Below are positions 13,964 to 23,215 of a stretch of 29,779 bases of DNA, one piece after another (within the stretch, counting starts at the first letter, position 1; each line of letters opens with the position of its first letter). The notes beneath the pieces are model-generated. The model worked only from the letters and a program-made list of their open reading frames with translations, ran no database searches and was not told where the DNA came from. The stretch covers positions 1 through 29,779 of the forward strand of contig URYY01000008.1 of NCBI GenBank assembly GCA_900552245.1. Reading direction: 5' to 3'. The stretch is from an uncultured Opitutales bacterium (lineage in GTDB: Bacteria > Verrucomicrobiota > Verrucomicrobiia > Opitutales > Intestinicryptomonadaceae). The position numbers were made by a program, and so were the translations under genes.

Positions 13964-14881
13964 CTACTTGAGCGAGTCGAAGAATTTTTTTACTTTTTCA
14001 ATGTAGGATCCTGCTTCTATTTCGGAGCTTGGGCGCCCTTGTAAACTCCGTATCTTCTCCTTGCTGATGGGTAAATTCGCCGCTATGTCGACGGGCGGAA
14101 TACCCCCGTCATATTCGTAAATTCTGTGCGGGGGAAGGCGCCTATCTATAAATCTGTACATTCCTCCGTCGTATATATCGAATAGTCTTGCGGCTTCTTC
14201 GTCGCTTATTATTTTTTTTAGTTTAATAGTTGCGTTTGATATTGTTTCCAGCTTTCCCTTATTGTAGATTTGAAGCGTAAATTCGCTTTCATTTGTACTT
14301 CTTTTTTTCTCAATTCGCAATTCGGCCAGCTTTTCTCCCTTTAACGTGTGGTCGCTCGCAGATTTTATCTTTCCATCTTTTAAAGATATTATGTGTTTGA
14401 GTTTGCCGTCTGAGTAATCTATGTCACTGTTTGAGATATTTAGCTTAGCTTTTGCTTTTGCCGCTTGATTTTGCAAATCTTTTATAAATAAGTCGCCATT
14501 TTCCAGCGCGTGTAACAGAATATGAATGGGTGTTAGGGCTACAATTCTAGTTTCATTTGGGCGTATTGCTATAGTTCTTGTATCAAAAGGCATTATATCG
14601 GCGCAATAGTCGCCGGCCTTGTATATGGAGATTCCAAAATTTTTATCGTTGCGTTTTGAAAATGCTAGGGCTCCTGTTCGCGAAACTAAAACCCATATTT
14701 CGTGTTCTCTTACATTTCCATTTCCTGATTTTACAATGGGTTGAGGGTTGTTTATGCTGTACTCTATTTGGGATGGATAAAAATCCCGAGTTTTAGAGTT
14801 AATCAGAAAGACCTTGTTTTGAGCCGACAGTGTCAAAGTTAGGATGGCGAAGGCGAAGGTTATAGCGGAAATAATTTTCAT
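13964..14881 (-). CDS. Secreted hypothetical protein, paralogue of 15202-16143
   Basis: 305 residues from ATG 14881 (a TTG three codons upstream is open too). Signal peptide MKIISAITFAFAILTLTLSA, cleaved near LSA-QNK. It shares with the 15202-16143 protein a C-terminal block of about 80 residues: IKLKKIISDEEAARLFDIYD, then F-x-D-R and YEYDGGIP, and the end SYIEKVKKFFDSLK. The N-terminal halves align more loosely (KVFLINSKTRDFY against RVFVIDRQVTFF). Strand-rich, probably periplasmic or secreted. No RBS seen. Family unknown. Confidence 0.7.
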   Translation of the reverse strand: MKIISAITFAFAILTLTLSAQNKVFLINSKTRDFYPSQIEYSINNPQPIVKSGNGNVREHEIWVLVSRTGALAFSKRNDKNFGISIYKAGDYCADIMPFDTRTIAIRPNETRIVALTPIHILLHALENGDLFIKDLQNQAAKAKAKLNISNSDIDYSDGKLKHIISLKDGKIKSASDHTLKGEKLAELRIEKKRSTNESEFTLQIYNKGKLETISNATIKLKKIISDEEAARLFDIYDGGMYRFIDRRLPPHRIYEYDGGIPPVDIAANLPISKEKIRSLQGRPSSEIEAGSYIEKVKKFFDSLK

Positions 14882-15201
14882 AAGAGCCAAGCAATAAAAA
14901 TGAAATTAAAAAGCAAACTGCGCTTATATATTGGAAAGTATCGAGCTCGTAAAGTTTTTATTGATATAAGAGTGGTTAGCTTTGTCGGAAATTTCTTCTT
15001 GAGCTTGCGGTATGTAGCCTTCTTTAGTGGGGCTTAAATGGCATTTAATTTTGCTACTGTAATTTGCACGCCAGCAAAAGTACTAAAGCGAATTTCTTGG
15101 TTTAGTGAAGGGTTCTTGTTTTTTTATAGTGAGAGCTTTTCTCTTGAGGACTGGCAAGATTTTAATCTAAGGTTCAGGTTTTACGACAAACGTACATGCG
15201 C
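14882..15201. other. Intergenic region between the paralogues
   Basis: A 320-bp region upstream of the 13964-14881 gene and downstream of 15202-16143. I see no gene; the + strand frame from 15038 runs into the neighbour and lacks an RBS. No clear terminator hairpin. Confidence 0.5.
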
Positions 15202-16143
15202 TTATTCCAAAGATCTTACAAAGTCTTTAATCCTTTCCACATAGGCGGATTTGGGGGCGGATTTATTTTCGCTAGCGATTTCGTCTATCTTTACAATAGT
15301 CTTTACTTCCACAGTCGGCAGCAACTTTGCTTCCTCTATTGTAGGTATACCATTGTCGTATTCGTAAGAGTTGCTTATGCGCAAATCTACAAATTTAAAC
15401 TTTCCCAAATCGTATGTATCAAATAGCTTTGCGGCTTCTTCGTCGCTTATTTCTTTTTTTAGCTTTATGGTAGAAACGATTTTGGCGGCAAGTTCTCCGT
15501 TTGGATCAAAGACTTTAGATACTATTTTTGAGGGGATTGCAGGGTCTTTTGCATCGCGCTCAATCGAGATTATCGAAAGCTTTTTAGCGTCTTTGGGCGT
15601 GTAAATGTTTATGGATTGGCAGAGATTGTCTTTTAAAGACACTACGCATTTTTCGGCGTTTGAGCTAAATTCAATCTCATTTTCGGATATTTTCAGTTCG
15701 GAGTTTTCCTCCAACTTCTTGAGGGTGTTGAAATACTCGATGAGCGAGTCTCGATTCTTAGATGGATCAAACATCAGTTCTGGTAAAATGAGCAGATATC
15801 TTCCAATTTCGCGTCTATTCACCAAAAAAATAGTATTTAAATCGGTAGCTATGGTGGCAAGGTAAGCGTCCTTCATTATGGTGACATCGGAATCTCCATC
15901 AATCGAGGAAATTATTATATTACCCTTGCTTAAAATAATTGCGCACTTTGAGCTTTGAACACTAATATCTTCTTTTGCAGGCAAATCTATGGAATTTGGA
16001 GTTTTATTGTGGTTAAAGCAGATCGTATTTTTTGACTCGTTAAAAAATGTAACTTGTCTGTCTATAACAAAGACTCTGTTTGGAGAGGCGGCCGCTAAAT
16101 TTAGCGCAATAAAGCTAAAGGCAAGTGCGTAAAAAGCTTTCAT
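15202..16143 (-). CDS. Secreted hypothetical protein, paralogue of 13964-14881
   Basis: 313 residues from ATG 16143 (MKAFYALAFSFIALNLAAAS; cleavage near AAA-S). The shared block reads IKLKKEISDEEAAKLFDTYD, then KFKFVDLR and YEYDNGIPTIEEAKLLP, ending AYVERIKDFVRSLE. The middle (SNAEKCVVSLKDNLCQSINI) is strand-rich, matching HIISLKDGKIKSAS in the paralogue. The pair is a tandem duplication in the same orientation. No RBS visible. Probably exported to the periplasm or beyond; function unknown. Confidence 0.7.
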   Translation of the reverse strand: MKAFYALAFSFIALNLAAASPNRVFVIDRQVTFFNESKNTICFNHNKTPNSIDLPAKEDISVQSSKCAIILSKGNIIISSIDGDSDVTIMKDAYLATIATDLNTIFLVNRREIGRYLLILPELMFDPSKNRDSLIEYFNTLKKLEENSELKISENEIEFSSNAEKCVVSLKDNLCQSINIYTPKDAKKLSIISIERDAKDPAIPSKIVSKVFDPNGELAAKIVSTIKLKKEISDEEAAKLFDTYDLGKFKFVDLRISNSYEYDNGIPTIEEAKLLPTVEVKTIVKIDEIASENKSAPKSAYVERIKDFVRSLE

Positions 16144-16426
16144 GGCTAACAAAATTAAAGTGAAGTTTGTTAATATACTGGTGAATCATAAGTTGGCAAA
16201 CTTACTTTGTAAATAAAAAACTTTGCAAAGCAAAAAAACTTCATATTTAGTATGTTACTTTAAACAAACTCAAAGTTAAACTACTATATGTATCGCCATA
16301 TCTAAGTTCAATGCGTTTAAGTGCTTTTTGTTTATATAGGCAATCTTTTAAATTCTCGAAAATCCATGCTTTAAAAAAAATAAAAAATTTTGTAATAAAA
16401 GTGCGGGCTTATTCGTAGTAAAAGGT

Positions 16427-19400
16427 ATGAGAGAAATTCTTTTTAGATTTTTGCTTGTTTTAATTTCCATTCTTGCAGCCTCATGCTCGCGCACTTCAGA
16501 GACGAGCGACGAGGTGGACAAGCGCGTTTTTAAGCTTCCCATAGAGCAAGTTAAAGAGCTTGCGGCTAATGGTGATTCAAGCGCAAAGTTTAGACTTTTA
16601 TTAGAAAATAATTACACACTAAGCGAGGCCGAAAAACTAAAAATTCTAAGCGAGATCTATGAGAAAGATAAACACCTCGCTGCGGGCTATCAGCTTGCCA
16701 CACTTACTCCCGACAGAACAAAGCGCGAGAAAATTTTAAAAGAAATTTCAGAAAGCGGCTCATCGCCCACGGCTCTGCTTGCAAAAACCACTATTCTTGC
16801 CTCAAAGCTAAATTCCGATTTTGGAGAAGATGCAAAGCAAGCCTACGACGAACTTTTAAACTTGGCAAAAGGCGGGGTTCAGCCCGCGGCGGCGGAACTT
16901 GCCTTTTTTATAAAGACAAACTTTAGCCAATTTAAAAATCCATCGGACTTTTACGAAGGCGCACTAATTGCCTACAAGACGCTCGCCGAAAAATCGGGTT
17001 TTGACGTAAAGTATTACAAGCTTTGCCAAGCAGAATTTCTCATAAGGCTCGGCAAGTGGAAGGATGCCGCAAAGCTTTTGCAACCGCTTGCAAAAGACTT
17101 TATGGCTCAGGGCAATTTTACAATGTGGCATTCGCTACTTAGCGGTTTAGAGGGCTACTTTTACGCCGAGGCAAAGGCCTGCGCACTGCTTGCCTACGCC
17201 TATGAAGAGGGGCTTGGAGTTCCAAAAGATGCAAAGAAGGCGAGTGAGTTGAGGGCAAAAGTTTACGCGCTTCAAAACGAAAAGTTTTGCAAAAATTTCT
17301 CATATAGCTTTGAGGAAAGCTACGGCGAGCGCGCCTACTTTTTGTGCGATAGCCCGCGCGAGGCAAAAATCTACAAGGACTGGGCGCGCGAGCTTGAGGC
17401 CTCGCGAACCGAGCGGCTGCGAAACTACAATTTAAAAGTCTCAAAGAAAATTGAGGAAGTCTCCAAAAAGCCGCTAGAGGAGCTTAAAAACGCAAGCGAT
17501 GAAATCGGCAAGGTCGAGTACGCAAAGAAGCTATTGGACTTGGAAACTTTCGATAATATTGCTCTTAGAATCGGCAAGTACAACAAGGAAAAGTCGGCAG
17601 AGGCGCTTTCAATTTTAAAGGAGCTTGCAAAGCATGGAAGCCAATACGCAAACCTAACTTTGGCCGAACTTTACCAGGGGGGCAATTCCTGGAATCCGAG
17701 TTTTGCAATTTTAAATATGCCCGTGGATTTTGACGCCCAAAAGGCGAGCCATTACGCGCGAAGCGCGCTTTTGCTTGGCGGTGGAGAATATAAAACCTAT
17801 TTTAACGCACGCGCCCAAAAATTGCTCGGAGACTTATCTTTATATAGGACTAATTCCATATCCTTTATGAGTATGGACGGCTACAGCGTTAAAAGTTCAC
17901 GGAAGGATTTTGAAGATGCGCTTTTACACTACCGCATTGCAGCATTTTATGGAAGCGGCGAAGCGCTTGACAGAGTTGCAAAAATTTACGCAAACGGGAT
18001 TCCAATCGGCATGGGTAAATACCTTGCAGAGCCAAACGAGCTTGCTTCATTTACATATTTAAAAGATTCGGCGGATTTGGGAAATCCGGACAATTTGGCG
18101 GTACTTATAAGGCGTCTCTACAGTAATAAAAAGCCGCGGGAAGATGTGGGCGAACTTGCGAAATACATCAAGCGCTTTCTCGATTCAAACGCAAGGCCCT
18201 CAATTGCACATGAAATAGCCGCAATATATGTGGAAAAAGGCTTAATAGAGGGCTATGAGCCCAAAGACGCAAAAAAGATAAGGGATTCTATTCCGAGAAG
18301 TTCCGCATGGTATATAGAAGCTCAATATTCAAGGGGACTATTTGCAAGTAAGGCCGGCAGAGAATATTGGAGCAATGTTAAAGCTAAGATTAAGACCGGG
18401 GAAAATACCAAATTTGCAAACTATTTTAAAAGCTTGGAGCAGACTCAGGAAAACAGGTTACTATTTGCAATTAGTTCGGTTATAGATTTTGGCGTGTTTG
18501 GGAAGAGCTACGATAAAAGTTTTAAGGTAGACGGAATTTCCCAATGGAAAAAACTTATAGCGGAGGGCTATCCTCCTGCAGTGCGCGCGGCTAATCTTTA
18601 TATCGTTAAAAGGTACGCGAGCTATTCCTTCCTAATAGGATTTGATTATGTGTCGGCCGCTAAAAAATTAAAATTGCCCATAGCGATTGATTCCACAAGC
18701 GATACCGAAGCCAATATTGAGTACAATATTAAAAAATATGAAGAGACAAAAGACGACGCTTTTTTATATATGCTTTCTAATACATTTAATCCCAAGCTAT
18801 ATGAATTCATGTATAGATTTGGAAAAAATAACGACATGAGTCTTGAGTGCGCAATATATCTATTGCTAAAAGCCGATGCCGGCAAAAACCCGAAAGGCTT
18901 TGACGAACTTATTAGTTTTATAGAGAATTGTTCAAAGAGCAAATATGATGTAGGGAATATAAATGCTTTGCTTGCTTACGCCTATTCCGGATTCCCAAAG
19001 ATGAGAAACGACCCTGCGCTCTTTGCGAAGTATTCTGCAAAAGCAGGGGAAAATTCAATCCACTTTAATGCAGACATGTTGAGGCGCGAAGATATTACGG
19101 AAAAAGGTGATCTAAACAGATTGTCGGCGTTTGCATATTCATTAGAGAAGTCCAATTCTGCTAGTGATGCCGCACCTGAAAATTTTGGTAAAGATTCCAT
19201 TGAGGGTTTGCGAGCGGTGTATGAAAAAAATCCGGAGAATAAAAATCTGGCCTACCTGCTTGCGGAGGCGGAATTTAATAATAAAAATTACACAGAAGCT
19301 GAAAAATTATACGCAAAGCTCCACGAGGCTGACGTCAAGAATTTGAGATACGCGCTGCGCCTTGCTGAAATTTACTATTACGGACTTGGCGTAAAGCCCG

Positions 19401-21034
19401 ACAGGGAGCTTGCTTTAAAATACTACAATATGCTATTTGACGAGCTAAAGCGCGATTGCACTGTCAAAGATGACAGATTAGTCTCAATTCACCGAGTTGT
19501 TTTTGACCCAATGATAAAAGTAGATATCAAGAATCCTTTAAGCCCTATTGGAGATGCTTTGCCTATCTTTTTTAATTCGATCTCGCTAAACTCTTCAGGT
19601 TATCCCAAAGTAAAAATTCCTCAGGAGTTGATATTAAAAAATATCGGAGATATGCCGATTAAAAATTTGTCTGTGCGAAGTTACGATATACTTGAATGGC
19701 TAAGTAAAAATAAGCAGGATAAATTGCGCGAAAAACTCGAGAAAAAATTTTTGGATGCCAAGGATAAAAATGTTATGAAGATTGTCGCAGTCAGAAACTT
19801 GAGCCTGAATACTCCGGAGGCAGACGCAAAGGCCTTTGAGCTGTTTAACGAGCTGTGGAAGGGCGGCGACAAATCCGTATTAAATATAATGGGCGCCTTG
19901 TATTTTGCGGGCAGGGGAGTTAAGCAAGATTATGGGAAGGCGAGGGAGATTTTTGAGTCGGGCATAGGTTTGACGCCCGAGATTTCTCAAGCCGCCTGTG
20001 TATGGCTTGCGCTCATGTACAAGGAGGGGTTCGGCGTGGAAAAGTCCGAGGAAAGCTCGGCTAAATATCTGCAACTTATATACAAAGTCGAGAATTCGAT
20101 ATACTATTCAGTTTCAGATATGGCAAAGAGGTTGATTTATGGCGGCAAAATGTATGGATATCCAGAGTCGCTTGATATTATACCAAAGTCGCCTGAACTT
20201 GGTGTCGAGTTATTGAAATACGCCTTTGAAAGTAATGCTATACGAAGTGGTAACTATGATGAAATAGAATATGCGAGAATCCTTGAAGAGGGCAAATATA
20301 CAAAGCGCGACCTTCCCAAAGCCGCCGAATTTTACGAATCATACGCACGCTCGCAAACATATCACGATTACGCTGGCGGAGAGTATGTTACGTTTAGCGA
20401 CGCAATGAGGGCTTTGAAAAGTTCGGGAAGCGAAAGCGACCTTAAAAAGGCCATTGCGCTCGCAAGTGAGTGGTTAAAAGATAAGCCCGATTCGATAAAC
20501 GCAAAGCTTGAAATGGGGCTACTTAAAATGTTTGGAATTGCCTGCGAAAAAGACCCAAAGGCGGCCTTTAAATACATAACTGAAGCTACAAATTCAAGCC
20601 TCGGTAAAGATGCTAACTTGTGGCGCGCCTACGGGCTTTTGGCCTACTGCTACTTGGAGGGAATAGGCGTTCAAAAGTCGGAAGATAAGGCTCGCGAAAT
20701 CGCTGAGGAAGTAGGCAAGATTAAAGGAAGAATACACTATCTGCCGGGAGTCGGTTTTGGTGATACAATGCTTGATTTAGCAAGTTGGTTTGTCGCTAGC
20801 AAGGAGCCTTGGGAAGTTGCCGGAAATCCCCTCTTGCCGCAAAGTAAAAACTGCGCCCTGTTCTGGCTAAATGAATATGAGCGCAAAGGAGACAAGGCCG
20901 AAGATGCGAATTACTCCAAAAGAGTTTATCAAAAGTTGATAGACTTTTACGAAAATCACAAGGAGCTTGCGGGGAATGATAAAATCGCAAAACTCAAAGA
21001 GAAAATAGGCAAATTCAATAATAAAGCTAAATAG
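16427..21034 (+). CDS. Giant Sel1-repeat lipoprotein (1535 residues)
   Basis: A lipoprotein signal (MREILFRFLLVLISILAASC; lipobox LAASC, Cys at residue 20) precedes ~1500 residues of helical repeats. Clear Sel1-like units occur near residues 258-280 (YEEGLGVPKDAKKASEL), 508-531 (YGSGEALDRVAKIYANGIP), 979-1000 (YYYGLGVKPDRELALKYY), 1155-1178 (LYFAGRGVKQDYGKAREIFE), 1195-1215 (YKEGFGVEKSEESSAKYL) and 1403-1428 (YLEGIGVQKSEDKAREIAEE), with degenerate TPR-like helices between. Such solenoids bind proteins; here it would be anchored in the periplasm or outer membrane as a large scaffold. Its stop overlaps the sigma-factor start (TAGTG), so expression is coupled. The length is unusual for the family. 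AAAGG sits directly before the ATG. Confidence 0.9.
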   Translation: MREILFRFLLVLISILAASCSRTSETSDEVDKRVFKLPIEQVKELAANGDSSAKFRLLLENNYTLSEAEKLKILSEIYEKDKHLAAGYQLATLTPDRTKREKILKEISESGSSPTALLAKTTILASKLNSDFGEDAKQAYDELLNLAKGGVQPAAAELAFFIKTNFSQFKNPSDFYEGALIAYKTLAEKSGFDVKYYKLCQAEFLIRLGKWKDAAKLLQPLAKDFMAQGNFTMWHSLLSGLEGYFYAEAKACALLAYAYEEGLGVPKDAKKASELRAKVYALQNEKFCKNFSYSFEESYGERAYFLCDSPREAKIYKDWARELEASRTERLRNYNLKVSKKIEEVSKKPLEELKNASDEIGKVEYAKKLLDLETFDNIALRIGKYNKEKSAEALSILKELAKHGSQYANLTLAELYQGGNSWNPSFAILNMPVDFDAQKASHYARSALLLGGGEYKTYFNARAQKLLGDLSLYRTNSISFMSMDGYSVKSSRKDFEDALLHYRIAAFYGSGEALDRVAKIYANGIPIGMGKYLAEPNELASFTYLKDSADLGNPDNLAVLIRRLYSNKKPREDVGELAKYIKRFLDSNARPSIAHEIAAIYVEKGLIEGYEPKDAKKIRDSIPRSSAWYIEAQYSRGLFASKAGREYWSNVKAKIKTGENTKFANYFKSLEQTQENRLLFAISSVIDFGVFGKSYDKSFKVDGISQWKKLIAEGYPPAVRAANLYIVKRYASYSFLIGFDYVSAAKKLKLPIAIDSTSDTEANIEYNIKKYEETKDDAFLYMLSNTFNPKLYEFMYRFGKNNDMSLECAIYLLLKADAGKNPKGFDELISFIENCSKSKYDVGNINALLAYAYSGFPKMRNDPALFAKYSAKAGENSIHFNADMLRREDITEKGDLNRLSAFAYSLEKSNSASDAAPENFGKDSIEGLRAVYEKNPENKNLAYLLAEAEFNNKNYTEAEKLYAKLHEADVKNLRYALRLAEIYYYGLGVKPDRELALKYYNMLFDELKRDCTVKDDRLVSIHRVVFDPMIKVDIKNPLSPIGDALPIFFNSISLNSSGYPKVKIPQELILKNIGDMPIKNLSVRSYDILEWLSKNKQDKLREKLEKKFLDAKDKNVMKIVAVRNLSLNTPEADAKAFELFNELWKGGDKSVLNIMGALYFAGRGVKQDYGKAREIFESGIGLTPEISQAACVWLALMYKEGFGVEKSEESSAKYLQLIYKVENSIYYSVSDMAKRLIYGGKMYGYPESLDIIPKSPELGVELLKYAFESNAIRSGNYDEIEYARILEEGKYTKRDLPKAAEFYESYARSQTYHDYAGGEYVTFSDAMRALKSSGSESDLKKAIALASEWLKDKPDSINAKLEMGLLKMFGIACEKDPKAAFKYITEATNSSLGKDANLWRAYGLLAYCYLEGIGVQKSEDKAREIAEEVGKIKGRIHYLPGVGFGDTMLDLASWFVASKEPWEVAGNPLLPQSKNCALFWLNEYERKGDKAEDANYSKRVYQKLIDFYENHKELAGNDKIAKLKEKIGKFNNKAK

Positions 21035-21519
21035 TGGACGGGCGCACTGAAATAATATCGCGTTTGGTTGCGGAGCACTCGCGCAAGCTGATTGCGTACT
21101 CGCGCCTAATTTGCCGCGATCTCGAGCTTGCCCGCGACGCCGTGGCGGATACCTTCTACAAGCTTTGCGAGCTTGAAAGCATAGACGAGGAAAAGGCCGC
21201 GGCCTGGCTTTACAAGACTTGCAGAAATAGAACTATCGACATTCTAAGAAAGCGCAAGCCTTGCGCGGAACTTGACGAAGCGGAAATTTCAAAGCTTGCG
21301 GAGGAATCTGACAAGCCTGACGTTTTGCGAAGAGAAAAGCTGCTATTTCTCATCGCAAAGCTGCCGCCCATGCAGCGCGAGATTTTAATGCTGAGGTATT
21401 TTTCGGACTTAAAATATTCGGAAATCGCGCTTGCCTTGGGTGTGTCGCAGAGCTTTGTGGGAGTTGCGATAAGCCGGGCTTTGGAAACTTTAAAGAGGGA
21501 TATGCAAAATGAAAAATGA
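21034..21519 (+). CDS. ECF-type sigma-70 family RNA polymerase sigma factor
   Basis: 161 residues from a GTG that overlaps the previous stop by one base. Region 2 covers residues ~10-75: SRLICRDLELARDAVADTFY (2.1-2.2) and AAAWLYKTCRNRTIDILRKR (2.3-2.4), followed by an acidic linker. Region 4 covers ~108-158: LPPMQREILMLRYFSDLKYS and a helix-turn-helix EIALALGVSQSFVGVAISRA. No extra domains. It directs RNA polymerase to a small regulon. It overlaps the following membrane protein by 11 bp, the usual sigma/anti-sigma arrangement. The unusual feature is its coupling to the giant Sel1 lipoprotein upstream. Confidence 0.92.
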   Translation: MDGRTEIISRLVAEHSRKLIAYSRLICRDLELARDAVADTFYKLCELESIDEEKAAAWLYKTCRNRTIDILRKRKPCAELDEAEISKLAEESDKPDVLRREKLLFLIAKLPPMQREILMLRYFSDLKYSEIALALGVSQSFVGVAISRALETLKRDMQNEK

Positions 21520-21958
21520 CTTGGAAAGCGAAATAAGGGAGGCTTTTGAGTTGCTTGGAAGTGCCGATTTAAAGCCCTCCCAGAAGGCGGAAATTTTGCG
21601 CTTGGCGAGTTTGGGGCGGGGCGGAATATCGCACGTATTTAAGTTTGCGCTTATTCCGCTTATTGCGGCGGCCTGCCTTTTTGCGGCACTGCTTCTGCCT
21701 CACTCAAATGAAGAGCAGGGAGGGGCGCATAGCGGCTTGCCTGAACTTGTTGTGGCGGAATCAAACCGCGACAGGCTCGTGTTACAAAACGGAGAGCTGA
21801 GATTAAAAAGCGACGCCGACTGGCGCTGGGACGAGCGCACGGAAACCCTAATTGCAAGCGTGCGCGCCATTGAATATTTTCGCGGCAGGGAGGGCTACGA
21901 TGCAGTCTTAGTAATATCAAAGAAAGCCAATGAGGAATGCGGAGATGTAGAAAATTAA
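21509..21958 (+). CDS. Putative anti-sigma factor (single-pass membrane protein)
   Basis: 149 residues from ATG 21509, overlapping the sigma gene by 11 bp. An N-terminal cytoplasmic part (~45 residues, acidic helices DLESEIREAFELLGSADLKP) is followed by one transmembrane segment (~46-63, ALIPLIAAACLFAALLLP) and an ~85-residue periplasmic part with RLVLQNGELRLKSDADWRWD. There is no zinc-binding HxxxCxxC motif, so it is not a ZAS-type anti-sigma. Assignment rests on gene order, overlap and topology. The periplasmic part is a candidate contact for the Sel1 lipoprotein. A terminator follows at 22032. Confidence 0.7.
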   Translation: MKNDLESEIREAFELLGSADLKPSQKAEILRLASLGRGGISHVFKFALIPLIAAACLFAALLLPHSNEEQGGAHSGLPELVVAESNRDRLVLQNGELRLKSDADWRWDERTETLIASVRAIEYFRGREGYDAVLVISKKANEECGDVEN

Positions 21959-22031
21959 AATCCTTTATTCAAATCCTTAGCTATTTAAAAATTTGAATCC
22001 GCAAATTTTATTTCGCATAGTCCTCTTAACT

Positions 22032-22063
22032 TAAGCCGCCAAATTCGGGCGGCTTATTTTTTT
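22032..22063 (+). terminator. Rho-independent terminator of the Sel1/sigma operon
   Basis: TAAGCCGCC pairs with GGCGGCTTA around a 7-nt loop, then TTTTTTT. About 75 bp after the anti-sigma stop. Confidence 0.85.
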
Positions 22064-22229
22064 GTTTTGATGAGGTCTTATCGCTCCCAATTCTTATTTT
22101 TTGGCTCAAACTAAATCTAAGATTTGCGGCGGAGTGCCTTTTATAGCGCCTGAAAGTTGCGGGCGGATTTGCGCATTTGTAAGAGCATTTGCCATTTGCC
22201 TCTGGGCTTGCATTACAATCGGTCAAATC

Positions 22230-23123
22230 TTAAAAGCGCACGCCCGCGTGTATGTAAAATACGGCGGCCGCATCGACGTCTATGTCTTCGGCGGATACCG
22301 AGTTTGACCTAAAGCCAAGCTCGCGCCCAAAGTTGCCGCCAACGCTTGCCGATATGTAGGCAAATTCTGAAAAATTGTAATTCGCGCCAATCGTAAATTC
22401 GTAGCTTGAATCGCAAAAGGAGCGCTTAACGTTTCCGCGCTCGTGTATCCTAAAGTATGAATTTTTGTATTCGCCGCTCGCATTCAAAGTGAGAGTGCCG
22501 TCCTTAAAAACGTCCCATACAAGCGCGACACCCTCGAACACGCGAAGGCTTAGCGAGTCGTTTATTTTCCAATTTAAAAAGCCTGCGGGCAGGGGAAGCC
22601 AAGTGTTGTCGAGGCGCGAGTATGCCGCCATGCCAAGCCCCACTTGCAGGTTCTCGCTAAATGCGTAGCTTGCGCCCGCGCCGAATAGCCCATGCATGCC
22701 GTCCATAAGTTTTGCCTCTTTGGCGGCGGCGCTCGAAGTTGAAACTATTGCAAAGGCGCCCCACCTATCTGAAATTCTGCCCGTGTAAAAGGCTCTAAAA
22801 AATACTTTGTTTGTGTCGGAAAAATTAAAGTAATCCGAGCTAAAATCGTAGTTTAAGTAGGAGTAGCCGATGTTGAAAGTAAAGGCGTGGCGGTCTTTTG
22901 CGGCCTCAAATTTTAGCGTTCCGCTTGCGCCGTAATTTGAGAGCGTGCCGCTTGAACCGTAGCCGTGGACATCGGCGGGCGTTAAGAACTCTCCGTTTGA
23001 ATCAAATGAAAACCCCGCATGCCAGTCGGAGGCTATCTGGCTAAAAAAGCTTGAGCCAGACACTTGGGCTAGTGCGGCAATGGGAGCGACAAAAATCGCA
23101 GCGAGCGTTAAAATCTTTCTCAT
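22230..23123 (-). CDS. Outer-membrane beta-barrel protein (DUF6268-like)
   Basis: 297 residues from ATG 23123. Signal peptide MRKILTLAAIFVAPIAALA, cleaved before QVSG. The mature protein is a succession of amphipathic strands with aromatic girdles (FTFNIGYSYLNYDF, VFFRAFYTGRISDRWGAFAI, YFRIHERGNVKRSF, YEFTIGANYNFSEFAYISAS) and ends in Phe (YIHAGVRF), the outer-membrane insertion signal. The layout and the phrase GLFGAGASYAFSENLQVGLGMAAYSRL resemble DUF6268 barrels. Likely a small-molecule pore or structural barrel. Transcribed divergently from the LOG gene with a 92-bp spacer. Confidence 0.8.
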   Translation of the reverse strand: MRKILTLAAIFVAPIAALAQVSGSSFFSQIASDWHAGFSFDSNGEFLTPADVHGYGSSGTLSNYGASGTLKFEAAKDRHAFTFNIGYSYLNYDFSSDYFNFSDTNKVFFRAFYTGRISDRWGAFAIVSTSSAAAKEAKLMDGMHGLFGAGASYAFSENLQVGLGMAAYSRLDNTWLPLPAGFLNWKINDSLSLRVFEGVALVWDVFKDGTLTLNASGEYKNSYFRIHERGNVKRSFCDSSYEFTIGANYNFSEFAYISASVGGNFGRELGFRSNSVSAEDIDVDAAAVFYIHAGVRF

Positions 23124-23215
23124 AGGCGTAAAATCTTGCGATTTAATATCGCAATTTCAATGTTCTATTTTACTGGAATTTTCGGAGAATTTTTGCGATC
23201 TTAAAACTTCTTATT

